From the NCBI GenBank assembly GCA_026168455.1, contig CM047431.1:46751466-46815465 (forward strand): DNA of 64,000 nt, in the 5' to 3' direction. This stretch comes from Theocolax elegans (lineage: Eukaryota; Arthropoda; Insecta; Hymenoptera; Cerocephalidae). How positions within the stretch are numbered: the stretch's first letter is position 1; each line of letters begins with the position of its first letter. Of the stretch, positions 23,711-35,799 are shown piece by piece. The translations under genes were made by a program, and so were the position numbers. The notes under the pieces are model-generated. The model searched no databases, was not told where the DNA came from, and saw only the letters and a list, made by a program, of their open reading frames with translations.

Positions 23711-25640
23711 TTATCTACGATTTTCTAATGAATAAATTTGCAATGTGTATTTATAAATTTTAATATTAATGCGCCCGAACAATATTTTACACGCGGAAGT
23801 ATAATTTATTCTAAAATTCTGTCGATAATTTATACAGTTATAAAAAAAAAAAGAAAAATAGAATATAGGAGAGACCGAGAGAGAAAAGAAAAATGAAAAA
23901 GTATCGGATAAAATAATTATATAATAACTCATATTGAAAAGCATAGTATATATTTATGACACCTTTTTCGGTTCTCGCTTTAAAAGCTCCCATATTTCTT
24001 TTTAAAATACTAATAAAGGATGCAAAAAGTGCAGCTATTAAAACAACACGATAATCTATAAAATACATCAAGCTTCTTTACACAATATATTTTATTACAT
24101 CTTTCTTTATATGTTTTATATATAAATTTTTTTTTTCTTTATCAATGTAATAAAATAATGAAGATTCTAGGATAGAGAGTCAAGCTGTGCATGGGTCATA
24201 ATAACTCTATATCGATTTGTTAGCTCCACTGAAAATAATTCTCGACTGTTTTCCTTTTTAGAAATCGTTGATTTATTGGAAAACACGTGAACAAAATACA
24301 AAATGTTTAATCGAGAAATATGTCTGTTTTATCAAAGAGTCTTGAAAATCAATAAAACTAAATCGTATCATTCGCGTTATAAAGGGAAAGGAAGCGAGTG
24401 GTAGGAAAAACAATATTATAAGGTATTCGTATATAAAATGTAAAAATGTAAAAATAACGAGCGAGTAGTTCTACAGGTTTGAATACATAAAAAGGTTAAT
24501 GCGTGAAAAGCAAAAAAAAAAGAAGAAACGAAAAAAATATATAAGGTGAGACAAAGTGTGTGCATAACCTCGATAGGGAAGTTGAATTAAATCAATAGCC
24601 ACAAACTGGTAGTACTCGCGAAATCGTCCGTAATGCTTCTTCGCATTGTCTCGGAATGGACCGTATTACGTATTCTCGAGGTCTTCCCCTATAGAGTATA
24701 CACAATTGCACCGAGTTGAGTTTGTAGAGGGTTGCCTCTCGTTAACTCGAGAGAGCAGACACTTATGTCTTGGATCCTAGATAACACCAGAATTACTCCT
24801 CTCAAATTCAAGGTTACGATTCGTTCTCATAATTACACGAATGAACAATGCAATCGTTGTCGGAACAAATCAAAAGATTCTTAGCGTGCTCTTCTTATCA
24901 ATATCGTACATTTTGATTTTCATAAGTTTCGGATTGTTGCGACCCAAGTAACGCTATACATTTTTTGGTTACCGGTTAAACGAAAAAGTTGTGCAAATGC
25001 ATTTTCGAGATCGGCTTGCGATGCGGATAATCTGAGAATATTTCAGTCTATTAAATATATTGGTTTTTATATGAACGAAAGTTTAATTAGAAAGGGCTCA
25101 TCAGACACTACACGGAAAAAAAGAATTATGAATGAAATTGATGCTAACGATACTGTATTTTATTCTTGTATACTTCACGTATAACCAAATATTTAGATCT
25201 ATAATACCGAAATTTTATATGAATGCAATAGCATCAATTTTTTTTATTACTAGAGCAGTTTTCTTTTCTGTTTATCTATTTCATTAAATTTTACAGTTTT
25301 TTCAAAAAAATGGTCACAGAGCATATCTATTAATTTTGAATCGTGTCTCTCTCTCTCTCTCTTTCTCCAGATAAATCTATATTTATCTGTCTCTATTTCC
25401 CCATTCGCACTCTTTCTGCTTAACTCCTTCTCTCCAAGTCTCCCCCCACACCAAAATACCAAAATCGAATGTGCCGAAAAAACGATCTTATTTTGGCTTC
25501 ACTTTCAGGTTCATCTCTTTTTTAAGACAGGATATAAATATTTTAATCCTTAGAATATGATTTTCCCGTGTCAAGTTTGGAATATCAAGTAATACCGAGA
25601 AAAATCAAGGGTAAAACTAAACGTATGAATACTTGTTAGG
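23711..25640. other. AT-rich sequence with a balanced patch and a CT tract
   Basis: At 24560-24920 the sequence is more balanced and low in repeats, a candidate conserved non-coding segment on texture alone. A CT tract lies at about 25346-25362. Frames on the minus strand here are AT-driven. Confidence 0.3.
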
Positions 25641-25870
25641 ATTGGAAACGCGATATAGCACTCAACTTTTACCCTCCCTAACTTAATTACGTTAAATAAA
25701 TTTGAGTTTATTAGAAAAAGTAGAATGAGTTAATAAAATTTTAAGAGTTTATATGACCTTTGTTATTAACAATCTAGCCGTATTCTCAAATTAGACATGA
25801 ATATTCATTAGTTTTCGAGAAATACCTTACTAAAATTTGCAATTATTTACGTACGACATCAGAATATGTT
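25640..25870. mobile_element. Diverged relic of the family-1 foldback MITE
   Basis: In order and direction it resembles 16862-17112: TTTTACCCTCCCTAAC, then TTATTAACAATCTA, then TTAGTTTTCGAGAAA and CCTTACTAAAA. Similarity is patchy and no ends are preserved, so this is an old fragment. Confidence 0.45.
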
Positions 25871-26184
25871 TCCTGATTTCAAATAAATTTTAATATTTAA
25901 TATTATTTAACCTTCAAAGCAGGGTATAAATTTTCTTATACTGTACACCAAAATATAGAATTTGTTAACAAACATTCATAAAATTTTGCACAAATTTTAT
26001 AATTTAGTATACAAAATAAAAATAAAGTCTTTTTTTAGATAAGTGATCAGTTTGAGTTTTATAATATTTGATTTAAGTAATCAAATGAGCCTGATTACGT
26101 TCAATTTGGTTCATGAAAACTCGAGCAATCGTGCATGGTGCAAGTGTTGCGATTTTTATGTATCGGAATGATAATAATTAAGGA
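25871..26184. other. AT-rich sequence, nothing recognised
   Basis: No signal seen. Confidence 0.4.
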
Positions 26185-26290
26185 TGAAACGGAAGAAAAA
26201 CCGCACTGTGAACGCGGTCAGCGACTCGAACCCAGGACCTTCCGTTTTCGCAACGGGTACTCTATCCACTGAACTACCAATGCCTGTGCA
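26185..26290 (-). mobile_element. tRNA-derived SINE or tRNA pseudogene
   Basis: On the minus strand the text follows a tRNA plan: an A-box-like GGTAGTTCAGTGGATAGAG, an anticodon-like stem CCGT...ACGG around TGCGAAA, AAGGTCC, and a perfect B box GGGTTCGAGTC. The T-stem pairing is imperfect and the acceptor stem does not close properly, so it is not a working tRNA. Both polymerase III promoter boxes remain, as in tRNA-headed SINEs. A 3' tail is not clearly defined. Confidence 0.6.
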
Positions 26291-27246
26291 CATTTCTTTA
26301 CAAATCGTCCTCATATTGTCACACGATGTTCTATTTAATTCGACCGCGTTTGTGCGTCACCCGTGACACAAGGGTGCTCGCAAAATTAGAGTATCAAGTT
26401 TAGGAATTAATTGTGATGCCTAGGAACATGATTTAAAAGTCTGGAGCATTTCAAATAAATATTCATATTAAATGATTTTTAGAAAAAATTTTTGTAGGCT
26501 GGTTGCGTTTTGAATAAAATTGTGCGAACATATCGATATCATTCATGTTTACTTTTAACGTATGACGCAGACAGGTATAGGCCAAACAGAACTAATTTTT
26601 TTTGACGACTTCCCATTTCTCTGTATTGTTTATTGAACTACTCAATAACACGGTCTTTTTTAAACATTTAATCCTGGATTTTTAGTTGTTGAACTTTTTT
26701 TATTTTGGCAGTTATCTTTACAGAAAAAAAGTGTATATTTTTTATCGTATGAATTATGCCACTAAGCGGTTTGGTACACAGAATGTACATGTAATTAGAA
26801 GTATCTGTGATTTTTTTTCAGTAATATAAATTGTGCCGAACAATGTCAAAAATCAAAATATATGATTTTTTAATGACTTAAGGTCAGTAAAAGTACAATA
26901 ATATTCAATTAATGGTTATAATTAAAATTTCATTGAAATTTTGATGTAATTTTCAATCTACAAGGTATCTATCATTTTTTTGTAGGATGTATTTGATAAT
27001 ATATTATGTATTTTGAGTTATAACAGCAAACTATGTGTTTATTGATTATTAATAACTTTTGTCATATTCTAGGTTCAAAAAGAAATTGTTTAGCAGCAGA
27101 ATATCAATCATTTTTAAATTTTCATCTGCTGATTTGATATGGAATGCTCCATGTATATGTAATAAGAATCGACAAGTATCTCTTTAAAAAATCGAAAGAC
27201 GGTTGTCTCCCTCTAGCAATGTGGAAAATCGCTAACAAGAGTTTGA
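26291..27246. other. AT-rich sequence, nothing recognised
   Basis: No repeats or coding signal identified. Confidence 0.4.
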
Positions 27247-27254
27247 TGTACTTT

Positions 27255-27295
27255 TTTTATTATTATTTTAACGTCGCTCTTTTTATGCCCTCAAA
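27255..27295 (-). mobile_element. Extremely 5'-truncated LINE/SINE tail with target duplication
   Basis: A 41-bp insertion bounded by direct repeats TGTACTTT (27247-27254 and 27296-27303). On the minus strand the insert reads AAAGAGCGACGTTAAAATAA and then an A-rich tail, essentially the same 3' end as the SINE at 30134-30333. It therefore records a target-primed reverse-transcription event that stopped almost at once. Confidence 0.65.
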
Positions 27296-27303
27296 TGTAC
27301 TTT

Positions 27304-27650
27304 AATTTCAGATAGTGTATTCTTTACAAATTGAAAGTTGATTCACAACGTATTTAAGGTTATTTATATTTAAAAGCGCGCGTTAAATATTAATTTTAAA
27401 AGTGCGCTTAATTAAAAGTAGCTGCATTTTAATAAAAAAAAAATCGCTTTACTTATAAAAAAAAATACATAAAATGTATCAAACGCGTTAAAGTTGAATC
27501 GCTTTAAAGGAAATTGTAGAAGCAGCTGAGAAATACCCGTTAATTTATTATATCCTGCGATGATAAAAATATTGTATGCATAGATCGATCGTAAGTTTGT
27601 GCGATATGGCATTCGACGCTCGAACTAATAATATTCGGAGAAAAGATAAG
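27304..27650. other. AT-rich sequence, nothing recognised
   Basis: A short minus frame (27412-27612) is AT-driven. No other signal. Confidence 0.4.
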
Positions 27651-28260
27651 TTAGAGAATCTGGGGATTATAATTGTCGTAGTCGGTTAATAAAAATGAAT
27701 GGAGCTCAGACCGCCGCGGCCTTTTCGATCGGGACGCATTCCATAATGTCAACTTTGCGCAATTAAAGGATTACTCGAAAATTTGGTCTAAGTGGGCGGG
27801 CAACTTGGTGCACGGTGTTCGATTAATCTTGATCAGCTACCGGGGATTGGAATTAATTGAGTTCGACGGGTTCCACGGGAGATTCGCGACGAGACGGCTC
27901 GAATCCTCGAAAGAAAGTGCATGACAGCAAAAGAAGGGGGTGAGGTGGTGAGGAATAGGGGAAATGAGAGAAAGGTAGGAATTATTCGAGAAAGTTGCCG
28001 GGACTAATTTGAAAATTGCTCATTGATTCTACAAGTTCGGTCGAGGTTATTTCGATGGAACACGAGGAGCTTAAACCAAGAAAATTATTTTCTCATCTCG
28101 ATGTAACAAGACGAGCTAATGACTTGATGCGACTTTCCCGAAAAACACTTTGTTTCTCGGGGATAATTAAGCGCATTACTGGTAAATTCTCTTGGTGCAC
28201 AAGAAAACTTCAATCAGTCGTGTTGTAGTTTAGAAGAGAGAGAAAATCGTGTAAATCACT
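27650..28260. promoter_or_regulatory. GC-richer, low-repeat island (possible conserved element or exon)
   Basis: Balanced and complex sequence without microsatellites at 27690-27910, containing CCGCGGCC, GGGACGCATTCC and TTGATCAGCTACCGGGG. At 28016-28228 a 70-codon plus frame has mixed, protein-like residues but no start context, splice pair or domain I recognise. One of the better places in the window to look for a conserved non-coding element or a missed exon. Confidence 0.25.
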
Positions 28261-28279
28261 TGTAATACGCGCGAGTATT

Positions 28280-28584
28280 CATGATACTAGGGAAATTGTA
28301 GAAAAAAGAGAGAGAGAGAGAGGAAGAACGGGAGCGCAAAAAAGATGAGTAAGAATGAAGCAACAACGGAACCACATATTCATCCAAAAGTAAACGAGTG
28401 AGGAAAATACGCAAAATAGGCGGGGAGGAAACTTTATCCATAGTAACGCGCAACTTAATGAAAGGAGAATAAATCATAAAAAGTTACGAGCTTTTAAATC
28501 TTCTCTACAAGGTGGCGCACGTTCGCTTTAATTACCTTACATCTCTTATTCCTTTCTGCCTCCTCGCAAGAGGAGTCCTCCTTT

Positions 28585-28641
<57 letters not shown>

Positions 28642-28766
28642 GTTCTTTACTCCCTAGGTTTCTCTTTCTGGCCTCGTTTTTCCTTTTCACTCTCCTAGTA
28701 CTTACTTCAGCCCACCCTCTCCTTTTTTTCTCTCTTTTCTTCACTACCCTTTACTACGCCGAGTGA

Positions 28767-28802
<36 letters not shown>

Positions 28803-28820
28803 GCTAATTTTTGTTTTGTT
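28280..28820. repeat. Cluster of GA/CT microsatellites
   Basis: A GA tract at about 28306-28321, a perfect 46-base CT run at 28591-28636 (23 units) and a 30-base CT run at 28770-28799. Frames on both strands through them translate as serine/leucine or arginine/glutamate runs and are artefacts. Confidence 0.9.
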
Positions 28821-30133
28821 TCATTCAAGCCTCGAAAATACCGAGGTATAATAAATATAGTCCAACAAGTGCTTTTAATCTTAGGATTGCTTGAAAGAAA
28901 ATTGTTTTTTAACGGGATTTAAAGGTACCGTTCTTTTTATTCTGTCCAAGAGAATTGCATTTATTTTTTTTTTCCTTCTTCTGTTTCTCCTTCCTCGTTT
29001 GAACTTGCACAATACTTTTCTTTTTATTTTAGCTTGCTTATACGATTTAATGTATATATCCAATGAAAGTTACACTATCGAAATATTTATAAACTTCGAA
29101 ATATTGTCAAATTCACCAACAGAAGCTTCGTGGAACGTATTTGAAATTCCGTCAGCGAGCTATTTATATTGCGTATTTATATTGCGAACGATGTACACAC
29201 CAAAAACTAATCGAACGAAAGATCGTGAACTATATAAGTTTGCAGAAAAAAAAACGAAAATTTTGGAATAACGGCGAAACGACTGCGTTGTCGTTCTGCG
29301 TTGTCGTTATTTAAAAATCATCAAATACTTCGCAGGAGCGTATCAGTGCTTTGGAAACTAAGTTTTTAAAGAGTTTTACGAACATTTTCAAAAGTTTACA
29401 TAGAAAATCTTGTACACGTAGTTTAACTTCGTAGGCCATTATTCAACGTTAAGTATTGTCAACAATAATGTGCATAAGCACCTTAAAACAAAATTATTAA
29501 ACTTTAAATGTTTACCTTTTCGTTTTAAAGTTACGAAAAATACTAGTATTGATTTTCTTTTCTAACTATCACTAATGTCAATTATCACAAAAATAACAAG
29601 ATATCTTTATAAAATTTAAAAAGTCATCTATTAACTTTTCAAAAGTGAGACTAGTAACACCGGGTCTAGTAATAGGTTGTAAATCAATCAAATTTCAGAT
29701 TAAATGATAAATAACTTTTCGAAAGCTCGGCTTACTACATTTTTTACTTTTTTCAAAGAACATTATCTTTTTAAACATATTTTTAGTTTTTTAATCTCCC
29801 GTGCTTAAAACAAATAAAAAATTATAAATGTCTTTCGATCAATATGACTTCCATTAACAAACATAAAAATCACCGCTTTTAACTATTTTTTTCTTTCATA
29901 TAAAGAATATTATATAAAGAACATTTTCAAAATATAATTGACTTTTTAAACAATATAATAGAATTTTTGTATGTATCTGTCTCATTTTTATGAATATTAA
30001 GAAACTATCTTAAGGATACATTTAGGTTGATAAAATATAAAAAAAATTGTATTTATTTTTCAACTCAATGAGCTAAAAATTTTTTTAATTTTTGTAGTAA
30101 AAATATAAACTTAGTGAAAAATTTTGATGTCTG
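28821..30133. other. AT-rich sequence, nothing recognised
   Basis: A 126-codon plus frame at 28891-29271 is the longest here, but its product is mostly F, L and I with no motif, and it overlaps a lysine-rich minus frame. A small direct repeat TGCGTTGTCGTT occurs twice at about 29284-29311. Confidence 0.35.
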
Positions 30134-30333
30134 CAATGACTATGTCAATTAGGGCGTCGGGCTCGCAATCTGGAGGTCCCCAGGTTCGATTCTCGGTCCC
30201 GGCCGATTGATACATAACACCAATGGGGAATGTTTTTTCAACAAGTGCTTTCTTAACAAAGACATCGTATGATATCCGTCGTTGATTAGCACCAAATTGA
30301 AAGCATACAAAGAGCGACGTTAAATAAAAAAAA
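30134..30333 (+). mobile_element. tRNA-derived SINE with LINE-type tail
   Basis: The head resembles a tRNA: a degenerate A-box region (TATGTCAATTAGGGCGTCGG), an anticodon arm TCGGG-CTCGCAA-TCTGG that would expose anticodon CGC (alanine-type), GAGGTCCC, and a perfect B box GGTTCGATTCT at 30183-30193. A non-tRNA body follows, ending AAAGAGCGACGTTAAATAAA and an A run. The same tail is found at 27255-27295, and a variant ends the LINE at 271-718. This points to the SINE using that LINE's machinery. A target duplication was not resolved. Confidence 0.75.
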
Positions 30334-30567
30334 TTTGCTGGATAATTTGACCAAAATATAAATGACTTATGCAGGAAATGTATGTATCAAATGTATGAAG
30401 TAATTATTCAACGTAACCTTTTTCTATTCAAACTGTTTTTTGTTGATAAAAAATATATTATTCATAAAGTAATTTTTTATGCAAAATAACAAAGTTATAA
30501 AAAATTTTTATTTTTTAATAATTATTTATTTATTTAATAAACAAAAAACTATTAAAATAAAAAAAAG
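30334..30567. other. AT-rich sequence, nothing recognised
   Basis: No signal seen between the SINE and the duplicated segment that follows. Confidence 0.4.
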
Positions 30568-30814
30568 CCTGTGCAAAGTTACAAGGAGCATTTGACACCG
30601 AACACTAATTGTTGATAAATTTTTCTGCATGACTTTGGTTGAAATGATTCTGTCTTGTTGAAATTTCCAAGAAAAATGTATATGTTTACTACAAATACGT
30701 CATAAAGATATTAGATCATTAAAATGTAAAACAAAATAAAAGCTTTCTTTTTATCCAACTCTAATTTAAAGTTGAGTCATTTTTATTTACTCTCACTCGA
30801 TCATTATCACTCTT
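30568..30814. repeat. Direct duplication, copy 1 (about 247 bp)
   Basis: Starts CCTGTGCAAAGTTAC and ends CATTATCACTCTT. Nearly identical to 30910-31153. The differences I see are single-base changes in homopolymer length (for example CAAGGAGC against CAGGAGC, and CATAAAGAT against CATAAGAT). Confidence 0.9.
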
Positions 30815-30909
30815 TCAAATAGTTCAATCACTCTTTATACTGACTGGCTCTGTTCTTACATACTTACGTTCGGAGAGTGATATATGACTTCGATAAGAGG
30901 GTTTTTTTT
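30815..30909. other. 95-bp spacer between direct duplicates
   Basis: Unique spacer, with another ATCACTCTTT near its left end, the same text that ends the duplicated unit. Confidence 0.6.
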
Positions 30910-31153
30910 CCTGTGCAAAGTTACAGGAGCATTTGACACCGAACACTAATTGTTGATAATTTTTCTGCATGACTTTGGTTGAAATGATTCTGTCTTGTTG
31001 AAATTTCCAAGAAAAATGTATATGTTTACTACAAATACGTCATAAGATATTAGATCATTAAAATGTAAAACAAAATAAAAGCTTTCTTTTTATCCAACTC
31101 TAATTTAAAGTTGAGTCATTTTTATTTACTCTCACTCGATCATTATCACTCTT
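30910..31153. repeat. Direct duplication, copy 2 (about 244 bp)
   Basis: Near-identical partner of 30568-30814 in the same direction. Indel-only differences suggest a very recent duplication or a consensus or assembly error. Confidence 0.9.
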
Positions 31154-31500
31154 ACTCAACAAAATTTAAAAATTAATAATAAATGTATATCAGACGACTC
31201 GTGTCGTATAAGTAAATTAACAAACACACACGCATATTACGACGTAACTAATGATAATAAAAAAGAATAATGGTATGTTTATTGAATAAATAAAAATAAT
31301 TTACCTCTCAAAATAAATTAAATAAGCGATGATTAATGCAACTTTGAAACGAATGTAGCACTTTACGTATATGCCATTCTTGGGAACGATAATCTCATGT
31401 AGGATATATATACGGTATAATATAAAATTAAAAAAAAAAAACCATAAAAAGTAAGAGAAAAAAAAGGATTTGAGAATCCCTGTTTCAATATAATTCCTCA
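31154..31500. other. AT-rich sequence, nothing recognised
   Basis: A minus frame (31301-31549) is F/Y/I-rich with no motif. Confidence 0.4.
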
Positions 31501-32900
31501 TTATATTGAATGGGGCTGGGGCTTTTCTTGCATTCAGCTCAGCTTGCACGAGGTACTCGGGGAGAGAAAGAGAGCTATATTTTAGCCGTACCTTTCCCAG
31601 CAGTTGGTTTGTTCCTTTACGTTTTAAATCAAATAAACTTAGTGCAAAACGACTCGTCTTACAAATGCGATTATATTACCTCGCGAGAGTAATCACCCGG
31701 CTATTCTAATACGACGATATTCGTATATATATCCGAACAAATTAGAGTGAAAGAAGCAAAAAATAATTGATATAACCTTCTGTTTTTTTTTCTACAAACG
31801 CAATTAATCTTTACACTGCATTAATGCACTGCATTGTCGAAAAGAGAGAAAGACAGAGAGAGAGAAAACAAACAATGACGACAATTTTTACACACTGTCC
31901 TCGCACTTTTTCTCTCTCTCTCTCTGTCGCTCTCCACGTCGAAATATAAGGTGGAAAAAGTTTCTCGCCTTCATTTTTCATATACTTCAACGCGCGAGTA
32001 CGAGCGCACCCTTTTTAATTTTGCATCCTTTTTTGCGTATCAGACGTGTGTTTTTTTTCCTCCTCCTCCTCCTCCTCCTCCTCCTTCTTCCTACTACTTC
32101 TTATTCTTCTTGCTCGCTTCCTCTTTTTTCTTCCTCTTTTCTTTTTTACATTCCTGTTTTACCGTATATAGCCAAACGAGAGTTGCCGCGCACGTGCTCG
32201 TGAACGCGCGTAATTAGCCCCCCGAGATAGAGAGAGAGAGAGAGAGGGAAGCGGTGAATTCAAACGAAAATAAGAAGTTGACGCAGGCCGCGCCCGTCGG
32301 ATAATGATGAAATATTACAGCAAAGATCCTACCTTTTTATTTTTCGCATATACCAATCGTAACTTTAAATCGGCCATATATGTATATACATATTTACGTA
32401 TATTTATTTGTTGCTTTATTTTCGACATCGCTTAACGTCGCGAATGCGTTTCTACCGAGTTAAAAACTTTTTCTTACGTAGTTAATACCCTTCTCCCCCA
32501 TTTTTTTTGTATTTATTTCCGATAGCGCGTGTAGTTATCTCATTCCCTTTTTTCTTGCATTACACTCTCTCTCTCTCTCTCTCTTTCTCCCCGAGAGTTC
32601 GTTTGCTCGATTTTGTAAATATACAGTTTAGCAATAAATAATATTCTTGCAATGTTATCTAATGCGAGAAAGCTCTTCCTCCTTTGGAAAAATCTTGCGA
32701 GTAAAAGCTGAAGATGAAATATTCGACTTGCTGGTTGGTGGTGCTGGTGGTGGTGCACGAGTGAGCCAAGGAAAGTTTAGTCGAGTTGAGTGGTTTGAGC
32801 ATCAAAAGTTTGTTTATGAAGTTCCGCATTCTTATTTTTCGTATTGACGTTGTTAACAGAAATCGCGGAAATATGAACTTCGATAATACGATATCTCACT
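31500..32900. promoter_or_regulatory. Broad GC-richer island dense in CT/GA and TCC repeats
   Basis: Balanced CpG-containing patches (31500-31700, 31970-32300, 32640-32830) alternate with microsatellites: GA at 31850-31866, CT at 31911-31926, TCC at 32058-32083, GA at 32227-32246 and TC at 32565-32583. Several 60-90-codon frames occur on both strands, mutually overlapping and without domains. Purine/pyrimidine tracts at this density favour a regulatory or nucleosome-excluding role over coding, but this is inference. Confidence 0.25.
32058..32083. repeat. (TCC)n microsatellite
   Basis: About nine TCC units; translated as a proline or leucine run in different frames. Confidence 0.9.
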
Positions 32901-32933
32901 TCGGGCTAACGAAAAAAAGAAAAAAAGAATGAT

Positions 32934-32980
32934 AATAATAATAGTAGTAGTAGTAGCAGTAGTAGTAATAGTATAGTAAT
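32934..32980. repeat. (TAA/TAG)n microsatellite
   Basis: Imperfect AAT, AGT and AGC trinucleotide array of about fifteen units. Confidence 0.85.
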
Positions 32981-33590
32981 GTAAGAAATAAAACAACAGC
33001 AGCAACGTAAATAATACCCGTTTATTCGGACTCGTTATATGTAAATATGTGAATTGATTGTCTTATATACTTATAGGTTCTATACGTTCACTTCTCATAT
33101 GGTACCATTTAATTAAATATTTTTTTTCGCGTGTACACGTTAAACTTTATAACTTGTAATGCCGAATTCATTTAAATAAAGATATATCGTATCGTACATT
33201 TTGCAAAAAGAAGAAAATATATAAATAACCCACGCTATACCGGTAATCGAATTATAATTATCAAACATATTATATGATATTACGTAATACGTATTTTATT
33301 TAATACCATTCGATTAAACTAATTTTATTATCCTCTTTTACGTAAAAAGTAACTGCAAAAAATAGATAATACTTTTTTTTTCATTCGTTCAATCTTCGGT
33401 GTTCTCTTTGCGCGTCAATCTCCATTACGTTGGAACACATATATACGTAATATATATGGAATATACCGATTGGATGTCAAGAAACGTCTAATTATGGACA
33501 ATTAAATAATATTTTAATTTAATATTCCATCGAATTTTTTTTACGTTGATTTTGATTCACGTCAAGTTTTATTAAATTTCGAATCCGCGA
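32981..33590. other. AT-rich sequence, nothing recognised
   Basis: No element or coding signal seen. Confidence 0.4.
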
Positions 33591-33931
33591 TCTACGTTGT
33601 TTAAACACCACGATCGGTCGCATAGCACCCGAACCGTGAGAAAAAGTGAAATTCGTCATTTATTAAATTGAAAAGACGGAGGGCATTGATTCCTACTCGC
33701 GAAACAGAGTCCGAGCGTCAAACTAGGTAAGTTATAAAAAACAATCAGGAAAACCTTATATATACTCGATAAAAGTTGCTTGACCAAAAGGTTCCGTCTT
33801 TTTTTTTTTGTAACATCAGCGTCTTAAAGGTATATGAGAGAACGAGAAGCCCCGAGGGTAGGAAAGGAATGAAAAGTCTAGTGAAAAGTCTCTCATCGAG
33901 TGGGCGGTAAGGATAGAAAAAAGAAAAAAGA

Positions 33932-33971
<40 letters not shown>

Positions 33972-34430
33972 GGTTTGGTGTCTCAACTCAGCCCCTTCCC
34001 CCTTTGGATTTCAGTTGCCTTATTGTCTTGGCGTGTAATCGTCGTAAGGTCGTTTGCAGGCGGGCAGCGTGCTGCTTAATTAACGACGTTTGCCCTCGGG
34101 TTTTCCAGATTCCAGTTCCCTTGGCGCGCTCGCGCGAAAGACAGAGAGCACGAGAGAACGACGCGCTTTCCTGCGCTTTGTTTATGGAAACGCTGATTAT
34201 CCCGTGGACGCTCGTGGTTGTTTTTTTATTCCGACACGGGTTGATCACCATTTAGACGATTCGCAAGATCTCGATGAAAAGGTTGCTTTTTTCTTTTTAA
34301 TTATCTTCTTGCTTATTTTTTTAGATTTATTTCTTGGGTTTGGTTATTACCCTTTCTTTGTACACGGAGCAGATAGGGCTTTAGTAAAAATGACTGTGAT
34401 ATCGAGTTATCGAGAAATACAGAGCTAATG
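33590..34430. promoter_or_regulatory. GC-richer island with a long GA tract
   Basis: A 34-base GA run at about 33935-33968 is followed by CpG-rich sequence to 34260 (GGCGCGCTCGCGCGAAAG region). Three overlapping frames (33988-34251 minus; 34004-34255 and 34090-34428 plus) have similar lengths and no domain, so none is preferred. Could be a promoter with first exon. Confidence 0.25.
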
Positions 34431-35441
34431 GAAATTATAAAAAAGAATATATTTTTGCAGGAACAATTTACCTGCAGATGTATGTATAGTAAATATTAAT
34501 AGATGAATATGTTGTAAACATTTTATCGACAAAGAATAGTCATTTTTATAATTATTGTCATGTACGTCTCTCTCAATTACTCAATAATATAGTAATATTT
34601 GCAATTTTTTCCCGTGTAAATTTATCTTGTGAATTTATTGCCCATAATTTATTACCCTGATAGCACAGTAAGCTTAGAATCTAAATATTATCGCGACGAT
34701 GCCGTAAAAATTGTTACTATTTTCATTACACAAACTTCGTGAATTTTTTGGTTTCTTCATCTCGAACAGCTGATACAATTTCGAGTTATTTTATATTAAA
34801 AATTATCTCCGTTTAAACCATAAAGATAACTTTTATCGACAATCATCATTTTTCTTGCGAAGTTTTATACGTACACTAATTACGGAACGGACAGTGGTAT
34901 ACGATAAAACGCATATTTGCAAAAAAAGAAAAAAAGCGTAAAGCGCGCGAGGTAATCTAATTTTTGTCGTAAGTTCTTAAAACTGCATTAAATCCAGTAA
35001 TCCAGTAATGATATTAAAATATATTTAGCGAATGCACGTATATATAACTAACCTAGTTATTCTATAATTATCAGGGTCAAGTTTTAATGCGTAATGCATA
35101 CTCGTTTTAAATTATAACGTAGCTTTACCTACATTATGCGCATACGAATGAATTTTAAAGACAACATTAAACGAAACAAAAATATTCAAGGAAAGAAGTA
35201 GTTATAACATTTAAATATATATAAAGTATACGTGTGTTATATCTCTGAGATATTTAAAAATCATTTGTCTAGTATACTATTGCACTTGTCGTTGTATAAC
35301 TATATATTTAATCCGGTATAACAGTCCGTTGAAATTCATCAAATAAAATGTTATCCTTGCTACATTCAATTTGTACATATCTATATATCATGCTCGTAAA
35401 ATGAATCAACAAGAAAAAAATCATCGGAATTGTACAAAATC
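34431..35441. other. AT-rich sequence, nothing recognised
   Basis: No repeats or coding signal identified. Confidence 0.4.
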
Positions 35442-35799
35442 TTAAGAGGACCAGCTAGTGTTAAAATTGAAAAAAAACAATTCAATATTAACAATTAATA
35501 ATTTTTTTTCATAACAATTAAAAACATTTCTTAATTTTTTAAACAAATTATGTTATTATAGTAACTTTTAATTTAGATTTTTTGCTAATTTATATATGGC
35601 ATAACTATATTAATTACTTATGAGGCTCTGTACTCTAAATTTTTTCCATAATGGACTTACCGCATGATATCTTGGGAACCATTTCATCGAATAGGCTGAC
35701 ATTTTAACAGTAACTTTTAAGTATGATTTTAATCAACTTGAACGGAATAGATATTGTTAATATTCTACTAAAAAAATTATTATTACCAAATTAATTAAA

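Noticed and set aside
25103..25245. ACACGGAAAAAAAGAAT start resembling text at 15210 and 50050 (CACGGAGAAAA)
   Set aside because: The shared motif is short and A-rich; no inverted partner was found.
26185..26290. Functional tRNA gene
   Set aside because: T stem and acceptor stem do not pair; kept as a SINE or pseudogene instead.
28512..28766. Serine/leucine-rich frame (and its arginine/glutamate mirror)
   Set aside because: It is the translation of a CT microsatellite.
28891..29271. 126-codon plus frame
   Set aside because: Hydrophobic, AT-driven residues, no motif, no splice or promoter context.
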